A stretch of 64,000 nucleotides of DNA from Calonectria ilicicola (GCA_020809705.1 CP085825.1:1798001-1862000), one strand, 5' to 3'; counted from the stretch's first letter, positions 22,541 to 35,149 are shown. The notes: generated by a model from the letters alone, not told the origin. Translations and numbers: made by a program.

Positions 22541-24683
22541 ATGTCACCATCTGTTCACCCATTTGACCCATTGGGCCCCGAGGAGATCAGCAAGGTGCGG
22601 CCGTCGGTTGATTCAACTAAATTTCTGGATGTTAACTATCGCAGGCTGCAGAGTTAACTCGGAGTGCCTTCAAAGGAAAGAGTCCGGTGTTTCGTTTCAT
22701 CACACTGAAGGAACCAGCAAAGAAGCAAATGATTGCGTTTCTGGACCAGGAACAGCGAAGACAACCTGGAGCGCAACACCCTACTCGTTCTGCAAGGGTC
22801 CAGGTCATCCTGCAGGACAACAATGGACCAGGTCAATTGCATGAATTGATCCTGAATCTTGATGATGAGACTGTCATTTCAGCTCAGCACCTCGAAGGGA
22901 AACACTCCTATATCGACCCTGCCTATATGGTATTAGTGGAAAATGCCTGTCAAGCAGACCCTCGAGTACAAGAAGAGATCCGTAAGTTGGAACTGCCACC
23001 AAATGCTACAGTCTGCATTGAGCCGTGGGCATATGCAACGGATGGTATGACTGACATGACGGAACGAACGACCATGGTAAGCCTGGGCCCCAATTGTATT
23101 TGGATTGATCTAATACTCCACAGTGTTGGTTCTATATGAGGCTACTGGAAAACCCTGACGCCAATTATTACGCGTATCCGCTTGATATTTGTGCAGAGGT
23201 TTCAGAGAGCCTCAAAGTGACAAAAGTCTACCGACTACCATCAGCTGCTAATGAGCAGGTGCACAACGAGTCCCGACCTTTTGATCGTCAAAAAATTCAT
23301 TCGACTGCTGCAAGCGAGTATCATCCTGATTTGCGACCACCCCCGCGAACTAGCACAAAGCCCTATCAAGTTGTTCAGCCCGAGGGACCTTCTTTTCACA
23401 CCGTCGGCAATTTTTTAACATGGGAGAAATGGAGCATGCATGTCGGATTCAACTATCGGGAAGGGCTGACTCTTCATAATATTTGCTACGACGGTCGCAG
23501 TCTCTTCTACAGGTTATCACTGGCTGAAATGTTTGTGCCATACGGTGACCCTCGATCGCCATATCCACGGAAGGGTGCTTTTGACCTTGGAAACGATGGT
23601 GCAGGTATCAATGCTAATAACCTAAAGCTCGGCTGTGATTGCCTCGGCCATATCAAGTATTTTGATGCTTGGCACAGCACTGCATCAGGCGATCCATTGA
23701 AACTATCCAACGTGGTTTGCTGTCATGAAGAAGACGATGGAATTCTGTGGAAACACACCAACTTCCGTACACAAAATGCTATAGTCACAAGATCTCGTAT
23801 TCTTGTACTGCAAACAATTATCACAGTCAGCAACTACGAGTACATCTTTGCATTCCATTTTGGACAAGATGCGTCGATACACTATGAAGTGCGAGCAACA
23901 GGGATTCTCTCCACCGCCCCAATCAATATTGGGGACAAAGTGCCATATGGTACTATTGTGGCGCCGGGTGTTTTGGCACCATACCACCAGCATCTCTTCA
24001 GTTTACGAATCGACCCGGCGTTGGATGGGCATGCCAATACTCTTCAGGTGGAGGAGTCAAAAGCAATGCCCGTAAACGATCCAAACGTTCACAACCCATT
24101 TGGGGTCGGGTATTTTACGACATCGACTAACATCGAGCATGAGCAAGGCCTCGATCTTGACTTTACGAAGAATCGCGTGTTCAAGATTATCAATGAACAA
24201 AAGACGAATCCAATTACTGGCACTCCGGTGGGGTTCAAAATTCTCCCATCGTACAGCCAAATGCTCTTGGCTCATCCTGACTCTTTCCACGCCAAGCGGT
24301 CGGAATTTGGCCAGCATGCAATCTGGGTCACCCGTTATGACGATGAGGCGATGTTTCCTTCTGGTCGGTACACGATGCAATCCTTGGGTGGAGATGGTAT
24401 TGCCTCTTCTATTAAGCGGCGGCGTGAGGATCCATCTCGTGAGACCTCGGTTCGCAATGAGGATATTGTCATTTGGCATACTTTTGGCTCCACTCATAAC
24501 CCAAGGATCGAAGATTGGCCGGTTATGCCCTCTGAAAAAATGACTGTGGGTTTGAAACCTGTCAACTTTTTCACTGGAAACCCCGGCTTGGATGTAGCTG
24601 TTTCAACACAGGAAAGCAATCAGAGTGTATTGGTTACTGGTGATAATGAGAAATCAACCACTTGCTGCCAATCAAGGCTATAA
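22541..24683 (+). CDS. Copper amine oxidase, probably peroxisomal
   Basis: Three exons (22541-22594, 22645-23076, 23124-24683) give 681 residues. The enzyme oxidises primary amines to aldehydes with release of ammonia and hydrogen peroxide. The topaquinone precursor motif is present as TVSNYEY, with the modified tyrosine at about residue 400. The catalytic-base aspartate is in AFDLGNDGAG (about 316). Copper ligands are HQH at 450 and 452 and the histidine of STHNPRIEDWP at about 620. N-terminal D2/D3-type domains precede the catalytic domain. There is no signal peptide, and the C-terminus ends in SRL, a valid type 1 peroxisomal targeting signal, matching known peroxisomal fungal amine oxidases. 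Length is typical. It is convergent with the serine hydrolase gene. Use of an amine as nitrogen source is likely; the specific substrate is unknown. Confidence 0.93.
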
Positions 24684-25155
24684 TTCATCATGGAAGCGAC
24701 GAAGCGGACTATAGTTTTGGTACATACTTGGCAGCGGGGATACATTGATAAAACTAGAAAGCTTTGATTTATTCCGTTCCCACTTGTAAGAAAACATGGA
24801 AAATATAATCTGTCACATTGACGGCTACGGCAAAAGTGAAGTGAACACTCCGCTAATGCGTAGTGCAATGGTGCCCTATATCCGTTTGACATAATCCAAG
24901 CAGCGCCGTGCTCCTAGGGCACAACGCACTTCTCAAGACAACTTATAATTATGGCTAATTCGGTGCATGGTACTATTAAATCAAATTTGTCATTATGAGA
25001 TATTTATGCGTGAATAAAATTAAAATCGTGAATGAGCCATGTTGGATCATAGCTTGGGGCTTGGTTGACACCAGTCGACATAGCACAAATTATCATTCCA
25101 AACTCAGGCGCTTATTCCCCCAAGATAAATTATACACGACTTCAAATGAAGTAGA
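24684..25155. other. Convergent 3' intergenic region
   Basis: AT-rich DNA between the stops of the amine oxidase (+) and the serine hydrolase (-). Nothing else is seen. Confidence 0.6.
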
Positions 25156-26987
25156 TCACAATTTCTTTTCGAAGAGGAAAGGTTCTGCGCCTTCCTCCCA
25201 GACCCATGTCAGTCCAGTCACTTGTCGCTTTTCGTCCTTGCTTCGCTCAAAGACCAATATGCCGACCAAGTAATAATCCCAATCAAGCCACCCTCCAGCA
25301 AGCCACTCGTCTCGAGAATTTGGCCAGTAGCTGTATTTGTCTTTGCCGTAATGATTTAGCGGTTGGGTTATCTCATTGCGTTTATTAAACCGGATTTCCA
25401 TTGCCTCTCCATTCGGGGCTTCTTGTACATCTAGAGTGATACCTAGCCCAGTGTATTCACCGTAGTAATCATCATGGTCGTACTCAGGCTCAGAAATGTC
25501 TTTGTTGTTTTCTAAGTCTTGAAAGATTTTTTCGAATTGCTGTTGCCGAAATTCGATTTCGTATTTGACCATGGGAATAATTTCTACCCTGGGTTGCAGA
25601 TCGAAAAGCTCTTGTATGAAAGCTGAAGCCACAAAGTCTGAAGCATCACAGTTGTTTACACCGCTGCTAAAGACAACCACTTCGCTGCGTGTCTCAGGGA
25701 ACAGGTTGACAGAACTAGTTCCACAGAACCCAATACCAGAGGATTTAAATAGAAGTTTTTCACCAGATTGTTGACCTAAAATACCTTTATTTCGGATGTG
25801 TTTGTCTTTTGGGCGAGAGCAATCTGCTAGAGTCTCGTTCCACGACCCCCAAGATACCATGCAGCTCGGCATAGGTACTTTGGCCCAACCAAGCTGATAT
25901 CGTACTTCATTGTTGAAAGGGTCATCATGTGGTCTGGTCCAATAGTAGCCATCAAGGATCGCCTTAATTTCTTTGACTGGGTTTTCTAAACCCGACAAAA
26001 CCTCGAGTTTCTGCTTTGGGCTAACTTCATCCCCCGAAGACTCAAGATTGTTGGACTGTTGTCGGATGTATGAGTCCATTATTGCAGCGCCATATTTTAG
26101 CATATCGTTGACCGAACTTCGGATGCCAACCATACCCAAAATCGGAGAATTGGACTCGTCCGTCCATTCATGGGCGAGTTGCTTCCAAGATCCATCTTCC
26201 ATTTGAGCATATGGATGCGCAACTTTCGAGTTTTCGACTTGTGATTTAGAAACAGCGGTTTGATCCATTTTAAGAGGGTCAAGAACTTCTTCCTGTAGGA
26301 ATTGGGAAAATGGCTTGCCTGATATTTTCTCAATTACGAGAACAATCAGGCCATAGCCGACGTTACTGTAATTCCAAGAGTGCAAAAGAGGCTCGTCGTC
26401 CCGCTTCGTTGGGGTATTGTTAAGCACATCAAGAAACTCCTCCTTAGAAACAAGCACTTTACCGTCTGGACCCAAAATACTGACGACTGGATTATCAAGG
26501 CCCCCAGTATGGCGAAAGACATCGATAAAAGTAGCCACATCAGCTACGCGACAATCTTCAGGTTTAAATTCAGGCAAGTGCTTGCTTACTCTATCCGTCC
26601 AGCGAACCAGGCCTTTGTCAACAAGAATGCCAAATGCAACAGACACAAATGTTTTAGTCACAGAACAAAGTGTGTATAATGAATTTGGATCAGCGGGTGT
26701 TTTTGATTCTTTCTCATTGTTGCAGAACCCAGTACTCCTGCAAAACACGATCTTTCCTTCATGAAGAACACCAATACTGATGGACGGTACTTTGCTTAGC
26801 TCACGAATCTGTTCAGCGGTCTTGAATGCCTTTTCAAGGCGCTCTGAGAATTTCTAGTTGTTGTCAGAATGTGTTGGATGATGTGGTCTCTCTGTAATTT
26901 TGGAGGATATACTTCAGGGTTTGTGCCATTTTCATTTGAAGAACCGAAGCCAAACAAGCCCTTCAAATATGTTGATACAAAATACAT
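25156..26987 (-). CDS. Beta-lactamase-fold serine hydrolase (class C/EstB-like)
   Basis: Two exons (26987-26913 and 26853-25156) give 590 residues. The first exon encodes only 25 residues; its intron begins GTATAT, has a CTGAC branch site and ends CTAG. The nucleophile motif S-x-x-K appears as SVTK at 89-92, and the Y-x-N motif as YSN at 187-189 (HSWNYSNVGYG), both diagnostic of the serine beta-lactamase/penicillin-binding-protein fold. A lipocalin-like C-terminal region from about residue 480 (YYGEYTGLGITLDV) resembles the DUF3471-type tail of such hydrolases. No signal peptide is convincing. Fungal members include esterases, transesterases of polyketide pathways (LovD-like) and peptidases, so the substrate cannot be predicted. 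It is divergent from the NLR gene. Confidence 0.88.
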
Positions 26988-28819
26988 GATATAGTTGGGT
27001 TGAGACAGTACCCGAATCGTATTCAAGTCTAATTGATTGGATCGGACATTGAGCTGACCCGTCGTCCTTTTTTGGCGCTAGGTGTTGGCTAAAAGGACAA
27101 TAATAAAGAATGTGAAAATTTCTGGTGAGGGAAATACCCCGGAAAATCGTCGCTTATTATTGTTTGCTTAGGATGGCTGAAGAGCCACAAGCTCAGTTCC
27201 AGTTGCTGAATAAGACAGGGTTCCTTGTCAATTCAGAAGATGCGGTCACAGGGCTCGGACGGTCACAGCGAGGGCGATGTCATTCAATGTCTCTCCCATA
27301 GGGCAGACCTTGCAGCCACGGCGCGGAACGGGAAGCGGAAAAGGAAGATCTAGACGATCAAGACGATCAAAGCGGCTTGAGAAGCAAAACTCACGTCGTA
27401 CCCTCAAATATTTCGGATGAAGTCAAGATGACACGAAAGCATGCTTGGCTGACGTGGGGGGCTGGTTCAGCCTCCCTCCCTCCTATTTCCTTGTTTTTCC
27501 CGAAGATGACTTAAAGTGCCCAAAGTGTTTCGGCCCAAGCATCCCTGGTTGGTACACAATATGAGGCCGGCCCCATGATTTATGCGGTGCATATCCCGCG
27601 GCCTGTGATACGCCGTGTTCAGAAATGTAAGGCGAGACATTTGGTGAGTCGACTCGCTGACCGGAGTTGGGCTACTGGGGTACAGCCGTCAAGTTGTCGA
27701 AATGTGCACACTCGCAACAGGGACCGACACCCTGTATATTAGGTGCCTCTCCCGCATTTTGCGATCATAATGACCAACTGCCACCTCCATCTAACTAATG
27801 CTGGCTGTTTCTTGCTTCGTCAAAGTGCAGCTAAGCCAAGCTCAGCCAAAAAAGCTGACATCTCACAAACGCCATCAATCTCCCTCACGGAATCACCCGC
27901 TGTGGTACCATTGGTATGTTTCGCCCGCCCTTTTATTTGCGAGCATTAGTAAATGATTCGTGTCTTTAGGCAGCTTTAAATTACATCGTCGCACCCGAGG
28001 GATAGACATGAATCAGAGTAGTACAGGTGGGGGAGGTGGTAAAGATAAGGGCGGCTCCGGACCTGTTGTTGTTGTTCCCGATGATGACCACGATGAAACA
28101 AAGAAAAGCAAAAAGTAGTGAATAATGGGCGGGGTTGATAGAGAGAAAGTGCAGACAGTACAAATTGAAGCTGCAGCTCCAGGAGGGCATCTGTCGAGGA
28201 AAAAGGAGCCATTCGCCGACCGGGGGAATTATTTTCTCCCGCAAAACTTTTAGAGAAGAAAAAAAGGATGACGCCGAGTACTTCAGACCTCGATCCACAG
28301 TGCCCAGACTCTGGCGTGATTTGATAATTGGCTCTGTTGGCTGGGGGTGACTGAGACCTGCATGGGGAGGTATTGCCAGACACGGCGCTTTGCATTTTTA
28401 TCCTGGCACATGCAACCTCACACCCCTCATACATATCTGGACTTCCCCGCTTCAAATGGGAGGAATCTAGGGATGACTGCAGCTGCTGAGGTGGCGGCTG
28501 ATGAATGTCCGCAGTCGCTGACGGACCAATTGCTTCGCAACGCCGACCTCCCCATTCGCCTTGTTTTTCAAGGAATGAGGCTCAAGTAGTGACACATTCA
28601 GGTTTGGGCATCAGCACGGCAGGCATGTTTGATTTCATGTCGTTGGGTATCGTGAAGCCAATACGACCGGTGAGTGTCGAGAGAAAAGACTGGCCTTTGC
28701 AAGTTTGGATATTTTGCCACTCTAAAAATAATGGAGGCGGAAATCCTACACCACCACATCACTGCCGATCTGTCAGATCGTTTGGTGGTTTTCTGGTTGG
28801 TGTTTCTGGACAAAAAAAC
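26988..28819. other. Divergent intergenic region, serine hydrolase/NLR
   Basis: About 1.8 kb with no convincing gene. An open frame continues upstream of the NLR start to about 28505 but lacks conservation-like features, so it is treated as leader. Purine and pyrimidine tracts occur, but no clear regulatory repeat was found. Confidence 0.5.
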
Positions 28820-31800
28820 ATGGCTGACAGTTCGAGAACAGTATGGAACAAAGCCCTAGAGACATACAGGGATAGACTAACCGACGCCAAAGGGAGGGAT
28901 CTCAAGGTGATCGATAGCGTCGATGCTCTTACCGGCAAACTTGATTTGCTGCGGACAAAATATTGTTCCCCAGACGCGGCACAGTATCTTGATCGTTTGA
29001 TTCCGGTCTTCGATTGCCTCTCAAACTTTAGCGTTTGCGTGAAGAACGTTTGTCGGGCTACTCCTTCAGAATTTACGCTCTTATGGGGCCCTTTATCCCT
29101 CATTTTAGATGTTAGTTTACTTTGAACCCCGGAATACAGAACTGCCGTGTAACCCTCATTCATAAGCTTGCGTGCGATTACGTCCGAGGGCTGGCCGTGT
29201 TTGTCGAAACATTGGAGGATATTAAAGAGACGCTGCCCCGCCTTCTTGCCTACTCGTCTAGACTACTGGGAAGTTCGTATAAGTTTTTAGAAGACACATT
29301 GGTCAAATATTACACCGAACTTATTGCTTTCTTCTTTGAAGCTGTCGAATTCTTCAAGAGGAGTGGTGCGCGTATGCATACAATCAACGGAGAGCTTAAA
29401 TTTGAATTCTGACAAGAGTCTAGGAAAGATTTTCGGGCCCATTCGCCGGCTGAAGTCGTTTAGAGCCAAGTCTTGCAAACGACTTGAACGACTTCGGCGT
29501 TTGACAAACACTGCCGATCGAGAAGCGGGGTTTGTTGGGGGAGAGTTGAACCAATTGAACCAGCGCAGGCAACATCAAGAATTACTAGCGTTATTTTCTA
29601 ATTCTACCACCACGATGCTTTTGGGTACGATTCCTTTCTGCAACCTGCCGGTAAGGCAAAATCTTGCTTTTGCTGGGCGGGAGGTTGAGTTGCAGAAAAT
29701 GGGAGGAGTACTCAACCCAGAATCTGAAGTGAACAAGATCATGAGTGTATGTCTGCATGGCTTCGCCGGTGTGGGGAAAACGCAGCTTGCGCTTGAGTTT
29801 GCACACAGACATCGCAGTCAATACACCGCTATTTTTTGGGTATCAGCGGAGACGCCACTCAAAATGAGCGAGTCATTTGATAACATTGCACAAGGCCTTG
29901 GGCTTGTGCCAAGTCTCATGCAGCACCCCGGTCAGGGAAAAGAGGCTGTCATGCGCTGGTTTGACGCTACGAGCAGAAGTAAGTTTGGCACTTGAACATC
30001 CAAATACCCAGCCTATGGAACTTACTGGAATAAAGGACCTGGAGGGAATCGAATCAAATGGTTAGTGATATTTGACAATGTCAAAGATTCCTCGCTTCTC
30101 GAACTATATTGGCCATCAGCTACTAGAGGCTCTGTAATTGTCACCTGCAAAAGCCCCGAGATAGCGAAGGAGTTCACTGTCGACGGGCAGCAGCGAATTA
30201 GAATCGATACTTTTGCCCCTGAAATAGCCATGCGGTTTCTCCTATCGCAAATCGGAAAAGAAACCGATGCATCAGACGAGGAATTGGCCATTTCAGCCAA
30301 GATCTTAGAATCGGTTGACAATCATCCGCTTGTCCTAGATATCATTGGTTGCCATATTAGGCGATGCGGAAAGTCTCTCAAGACTTTTATTCAAGAATAC
30401 CCAAGTTTTTATATGGATTTCATTTTTCGTGCCGACTTAAAGGCGTGGTTAAAAAACCCTTACCAGCGGTTTATGCATGATGCAGTAGGCACAAACTTAG
30501 GATCTGCGCTTTGTGGTCAAAATCTGGACCCGCCTTCCAGATTTCTGCTACAAATGCTATCTCTTATTGACAGTGATGCGGTGCCTTCAAGTTTATTTAC
30601 TGGAAATTCTAGGGAGAAAATGTGAGCCTTATGAACTTATATCTAGAGGCTAGGCGCTAATGGTGTTCGTAGGCTATGTGATGGGCCCGACGAGCTCGAA
30701 GAGCTTCCACATCTTGAAAATATCCTAGATAACCCCTTTGAAAATTCTCTTGGGGATTCTAGCTCGTAAGTTCATGCGCAACGTGTTATTTGGGTGCTTA
30801 CTCCCTGTAGATTTGACAATGGATTGGAAAACTTGTTGGAATTGGCACTTGTCATTGTTGATAAAAGTGGCTCCAGTTTGAAATGCAATCGGCTTGTCCG
30901 AATCGCTGTCCAAAGGTATATGACACCATTGGAGTTAGAAATTACCTTCAATCGCCTTGTCTTTTTTCTGAATGCTTCGTTTCCAACACAATCCGATGGC
31001 AGGCCCTTGCACGCCGAGTGGAAGCGTTGCGAGGAGCTTGCTAGCACCATAATTTGTGCACTTGATGTCTATGAGCTTCATAAAGACAAATTTAATCCAC
31101 CAATAGTGTTGTGTGAAGTGGTTTGCCGATGCTCCTGGTAGGGCATATCATATTTCCTACATTTCCTCCATGTCTTGTGTTAACTTGTTCAAAGGTATTT
31201 TTTCGAAAAAGGGCAGTTTGGTACAGCGATTGAAATGACCAACAGAGCGATATCAATTTGTGAAACAGCTTTACATAAAAAAAGGCACTTCGGATATTCT
31301 GAATGGTTTGTGAAAGACATGATCAGTCATCAGGTTAACACGAAAGCTGCTATTGCTCGAGAATTTCCGCTAGGCGACCACGGGCTCAGCCTTTCCCAGG
31401 AAGTCATCACGATGAGAGAAGAAAATAGGAGAGAAGGATGTGAAGAAGACGAAATGTGGATTGTTGCAGGGACCGGCAACTTGGCTGTTTCAATGATGGC
31501 AGTCGGCCGATATGAAGATGCCTCGCACATCCTCTTGGCTCTACTTGAAAGAGGGGATACTAGTGGTAACAGAGACATCTATCTTTCTAACATATGCCTT
31601 TGTCTTGTCAATCTGGGTCGCTTTGATGAGGCTTTACAGTGGGGAATGCAGGCCACGGAAGTCATAGCCCAGCTAAGAGGCGAAGCGTCAGCCCAGATGG
31701 CTGTGTAAGTGCCCTTTGTTTCACAAGGTGGACATTCTAACAATCATGAAGGGTCTTGTTTTATATTTCAAAGATCCACAGGATCCAAGGTAACATTACG

Positions 31801-32246
31801 ATGGCGATATCTGTACTTGGGAATTGCCTTGAGATACGGAATCGAGACATGCCAAAACATTACTCTACTGGATTTGCGCTCCATCAAATGGGGTGTCTCA
31901 AGGCGATGAATGGAGAGCCAGAGGAAGCACTGTACGTTTTTCTTTCTACCCATCATTAATTTCTCTCCTCTTCACCAGCAGAAGATCTGACTAACATTCT
32001 GTGTGAAGTGGGTTTCTTGTGAAGGCATTTGACGTGCTAGAGAATTCTGAGTGCCACCCCGGTGCCGTATGTCGCACCGCACTAGCAATTTCGGCAGCCT
32101 TTTCCCAGTGCGGCAAGCTTGATTTCTCTAGAAGTTATATTGCTACCGCCGAATCATTGCGAAAGGAAATCAAATGTACTGATACAAGTCGCTGGGCTTA
32201 CGACCCAGCAATGTATGACAGATTCGTGACAGTTGCGCTTCGTTGA
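28820..32246 (+). CDS. NLR-like STAND protein: helical N-domain, NB-ARC, TPR
   Basis: Nine exons: 28820-29110, 29167-29371, 29424-29978, 30036-30621, 30673-30765, 30811-31137, 31195-31704, 31752-31931, 32009-32246. They join in phase to 994 residues. Residues 1-200 are a helical N-terminal domain (VWNKALETYRDRL ... LLWGPLSLILD ... LVKYYTELIAFFFEAVEFF) of the DUF7708/Goodbye-like kind found on fungal STAND proteins; it has no catalytic motif. The nucleotide-binding domain carries the P-loop GFAGVGKT (278-285), VSAETPLKM and Walker B WLVIFDNV (359-366), followed by GSVIVTCKSP (RNBS-B-like) and a PLVLDIIG motif that stands for GLPLA. The C-terminal third holds degenerate TPR units (for example GNLAVSMMAVGRYEDASHIL, NICLCLVNLGRFDEALQWGM). 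Such proteins are ATP-switched sensors in non-self recognition and programmed cell death. The ligand is unknown. Confidence 0.88.
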
Positions 32247-32549
32247 AGAAAGGATGAAAACTCAAGACCTGTGTGCTTTATTTTCTTTTAGGATGGTGCC
32301 TATCAAAGCGGGATCACTTTGAGATAATTAGCGCACAATAGTAACAGTTGTGTTAGTATTGTAGTATGGCGACATCTTGCAAATTCAAGCATTCCTTTTC
32401 TTAAAAACAGCTATTATGGATCTTTCTAGAATAGCCAATTATGGTGGCTTGGTGCATACTCATCTCACTACTCTATTTCTTGTTCCATTGCTATTTCGCT
32501 CCCGCGTCGCTATGTTTCATTCCGACAATCAACAATTAGATCATTCAGT
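32247..32549. other. Convergent 3' intergenic region
   Basis: About 300 bp between the NLR stop and the stop of the unknown minus-strand gene. Nothing is recognised. Confidence 0.6.
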
Positions 32550-34454
32550 TCATTCTGGCGATTCCGGGGCATCACCTAAGGTTTCATCCAACGCTTTAAC
32601 CCATGAGGAAACGCGAGATAAAGAATTGCGCTTAGGCAAGTTATCCTCAAGCTCCTCCTCTTCGTCCTCCGATTCATATCCGACTGTTTCGAGCCACTCG
32701 TGGCTACGCAGTCGCTTTTCATGTGATGCGAAACCGCACGAACGTAGCCAGCGAAATATACTTTGTGTGGCAGATTCTGAAATGAACTCTTTTGAGTGGC
32801 TTAGGTCATCTGGGTTGGGTAATTCTTGCTCATGGATGATGGAATTTAAGTTGATGGGACGGTTTTGAAGGTTGCTAGATGAGAGAACCGGAGACTGTTT
32901 AAACCGGCGCTCGCCACCCACACAGTTCCATACGAAGGATTCATATTGTAGAATATGCTCTCGACAGTCTTGATGCAATCGAACTTCGATATCCGTTTCC
33001 GTGATTGGTGTTGTACCGAACGGGGCCCATTGACAAATCGGTACCCCGGTATGGTCCTCAGCTTGGGCCATGAAGAGAAGCCGGCATTCATCAGCACGTG
33101 ATATGAATTCAGAGGCTCTGATGTTTCCTGATACTGGCTCCTGTATGAAGGACTGTATAGTGTTAGACCATGCAGCGGCATTCAAATCGACTAGGATTTG
33201 GCCACAGCTCGCCTGGCGGATCAGCTTTTTTGAGAGATCGAGAATCGCCGCACCAATCCATAGTGGCGCCACTGCAGGTGATCGCTCAACAAACATTCTT
33301 GCCAAAACCCAAGGTTGATGTGCTGCAATTGGCGTCAGAATGTCCATTGCGCCCTGGATCCACGGGCCTGCTTGATTGCATTCCACGCCAGGTTGGAAAA
33401 GAACACCCAGCAACATGGAATATATACCCCGAGTGTAACAGCTTAAAGTGAGGAGCCTATCGACATCTTGATCGGTGGGCTTCTGGTGTGATTGCCCTCC
33501 ACGGATATCCTCTTTATTACTAGCAGCAAGTCTAGCATTGCAAGACTTCCGGCTTGTCTGCCCGTTCATTGTTGGCGCAGGTAGAGTTAAAGACTTATTT
33601 CCGCGTTGAGATGGTAACAACAGCACAGCGGACAGTGCTGCTGCGCTCTGATCTTCAAGACCATGAAGGCAACAAAATTTCTGAAGGAAATTGAGGGCCT
33701 TAGTAAAAGATGCTGGTTTGTTATGTGTTTGGGTTGGTCGTGGCGTGTTCTGTCGGTTGGACAATGTAAAGATGGGACTCTCCGTGAGTGAAACAGACCA
33801 TGGCGCAAGCAACTCATCTCCTCCAATGGTCATATTAGCTCTCCATCCCTGACTAGTTGCCAAGATTGCAGCCCACCAACGGATCTCTTGAGGACTAGAT
33901 GACCCAATAAAGACGTCGATTTTCGGCCGCTTATCATTATTGGAGACGGCATCCGTTCTTGCTGCTTGCTGCTCGGTGTACGACATGCGGCATTCAGCTG
34001 GCATTATTTTGGACCAGCGAGACGACAAAATGTATGTCCAGGCTAGAAAAAGAACGGATATATAGTTTTCATCGTTTCCATGAAACCAAGTTTTATAATA
34101 GGTGCTCTGGTTGTCACTCTCGTCGATGGAAAAGTTGATGGGCGCCGTTGTTGATACCGTAATCTCCACAGGTTGACGAAAGGACGACATACCACGGTTG
34201 CAACCTAATAGCGAAGATGCCCATTCCGAGAAACCAGTGACATATGCATGACTACTTAGTCTGTATTTTGCATGTTGTATCTTCAGGCTGGGCTGGAAAC
34301 TTGGAGATCTGGCGAAGGCACTACTAAGCGACAGGGCCTGGGGTGGCAGTTCCGGTTTCGAGTTGGCATAATGGAGTAACTCAGACCAGAGACTAAAACT
34401 AGCTGCATAAACAGCGTGATATTCCTTGGCGCTTGGTTGAATGGTATCGCCCAT
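32550..34454 (-). CDS. Uncharacterised fungal protein, 634 residues
   Basis: This is a single uninterrupted exon of 634 codons starting at ATG 34454. I do not recognise a catalytic domain. The protein has the composition of a folded cytoplasmic protein: alternating hydrophobic helices (ISVLFLAWTYILSSRW, SAAALSAVLLLP, YTRGIYSMLLGVLF, APLWIGAAILDLSKKLI), no signal peptide and no clear membrane span. The acidic C-terminal tail (YESEDEEEELEDN) is followed by Ser-rich sequence. It looks like a family of large conserved fungal hypothetical proteins that public annotation gives uninformative names; this is recollection, not a search. It lies tail-to-tail with the NLR gene, and the absence of introns contrasts with that nine-exon neighbour. 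Function is unknown; linkage to the NLR may be accidental. Confidence 0.85.
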   Translation of the reverse strand: MGDTIQPSAKEYHAVYAASFSLWSELLHYANSKPELPPQALSLSSAFARSPSFQPSLKIQHAKYRLSSHAYVTGFSEWASSLLGCNRGMSSFRQPVEITVSTTAPINFSIDESDNQSTYYKTWFHGNDENYISVLFLAWTYILSSRWSKIMPAECRMSYTEQQAARTDAVSNNDKRPKIDVFIGSSSPQEIRWWAAILATSQGWRANMTIGGDELLAPWSVSLTESPIFTLSNRQNTPRPTQTHNKPASFTKALNFLQKFCCLHGLEDQSAAALSAVLLLPSQRGNKSLTLPAPTMNGQTSRKSCNARLAASNKEDIRGGQSHQKPTDQDVDRLLTLSCYTRGIYSMLLGVLFQPGVECNQAGPWIQGAMDILTPIAAHQPWVLARMFVERSPAVAPLWIGAAILDLSKKLIRQASCGQILVDLNAAAWSNTIQSFIQEPVSGNIRASEFISRADECRLLFMAQAEDHTGVPICQWAPFGTTPITETDIEVRLHQDCREHILQYESFVWNCVGGERRFKQSPVLSSSNLQNRPINLNSIIHEQELPNPDDLSHSKEFISESATQSIFRWLRSCGFASHEKRLRSHEWLETVGYESEDEEEELEDNLPKRNSLSRVSSWVKALDETLGDAPESPE

Positions 34455-35149
34455 AACGAGTGTAGGATCTGGTGCTGGTGGAGGGGTATGAGTAGGTGCA
34501 GTATGGATGTTTCTGAGGCACTAGAAGGTTTGGTATATTAAGGATACTTTGGAGTAAAACAAGTATTTCGTTAGGATATCAAGCGCACAGGCATAAACAA
34601 ACGGCGGCATGATGTGGTAGAATTGGACAGGTTCATGATAGTTAGGCATTGTTTGGGCGAAAATGGGGATATTCTTGCTTGAAGTATTATGACTAGTGTG
34701 CGCTCAAGACAATAGCAATGTATGTTTCAGATAGAATGTGATTATTTAAACAGATCTGCAGCCAATTTTGAATTTAGAAATACGCCTCAATTGGGCTCGG
34801 ATTGATCATTCCGAGGCATGGCCTAAATTAATTTGACCGACAAGGGCGATCAATTGTGCACAGGGCTTGAAACGCGCTAAAATGCGATAAGGTGATAATC
34901 GCGGCTGATTATGTCATGCGTTTGAGCCAATTGAGGCCAACCTCGATACCCCGCCAAACGGAAATCGGAATGGGCCTGACATGACTGAGCCTCTGACTGT
35001 GACTGTGGTACCCCGCCAAACATCAGAAGTTCAAGGTATGAGTCAACAGCCAAGTCGGGCTTTTTGTACATAACCTGTCGCGAAAGAGGCGCTGAGAGAC
35101 AGCCACAGCCAAACCGAACCACCCCAATTCCCCAAGGCACGAGTCGACC
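34455..35149. other. Divergent promoter region, unknown gene/TYS1
   Basis: 695 bp, AT-rich on the left and richer in G and C towards the synthetase start. No gene or repeat is recognised. Confidence 0.55.
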
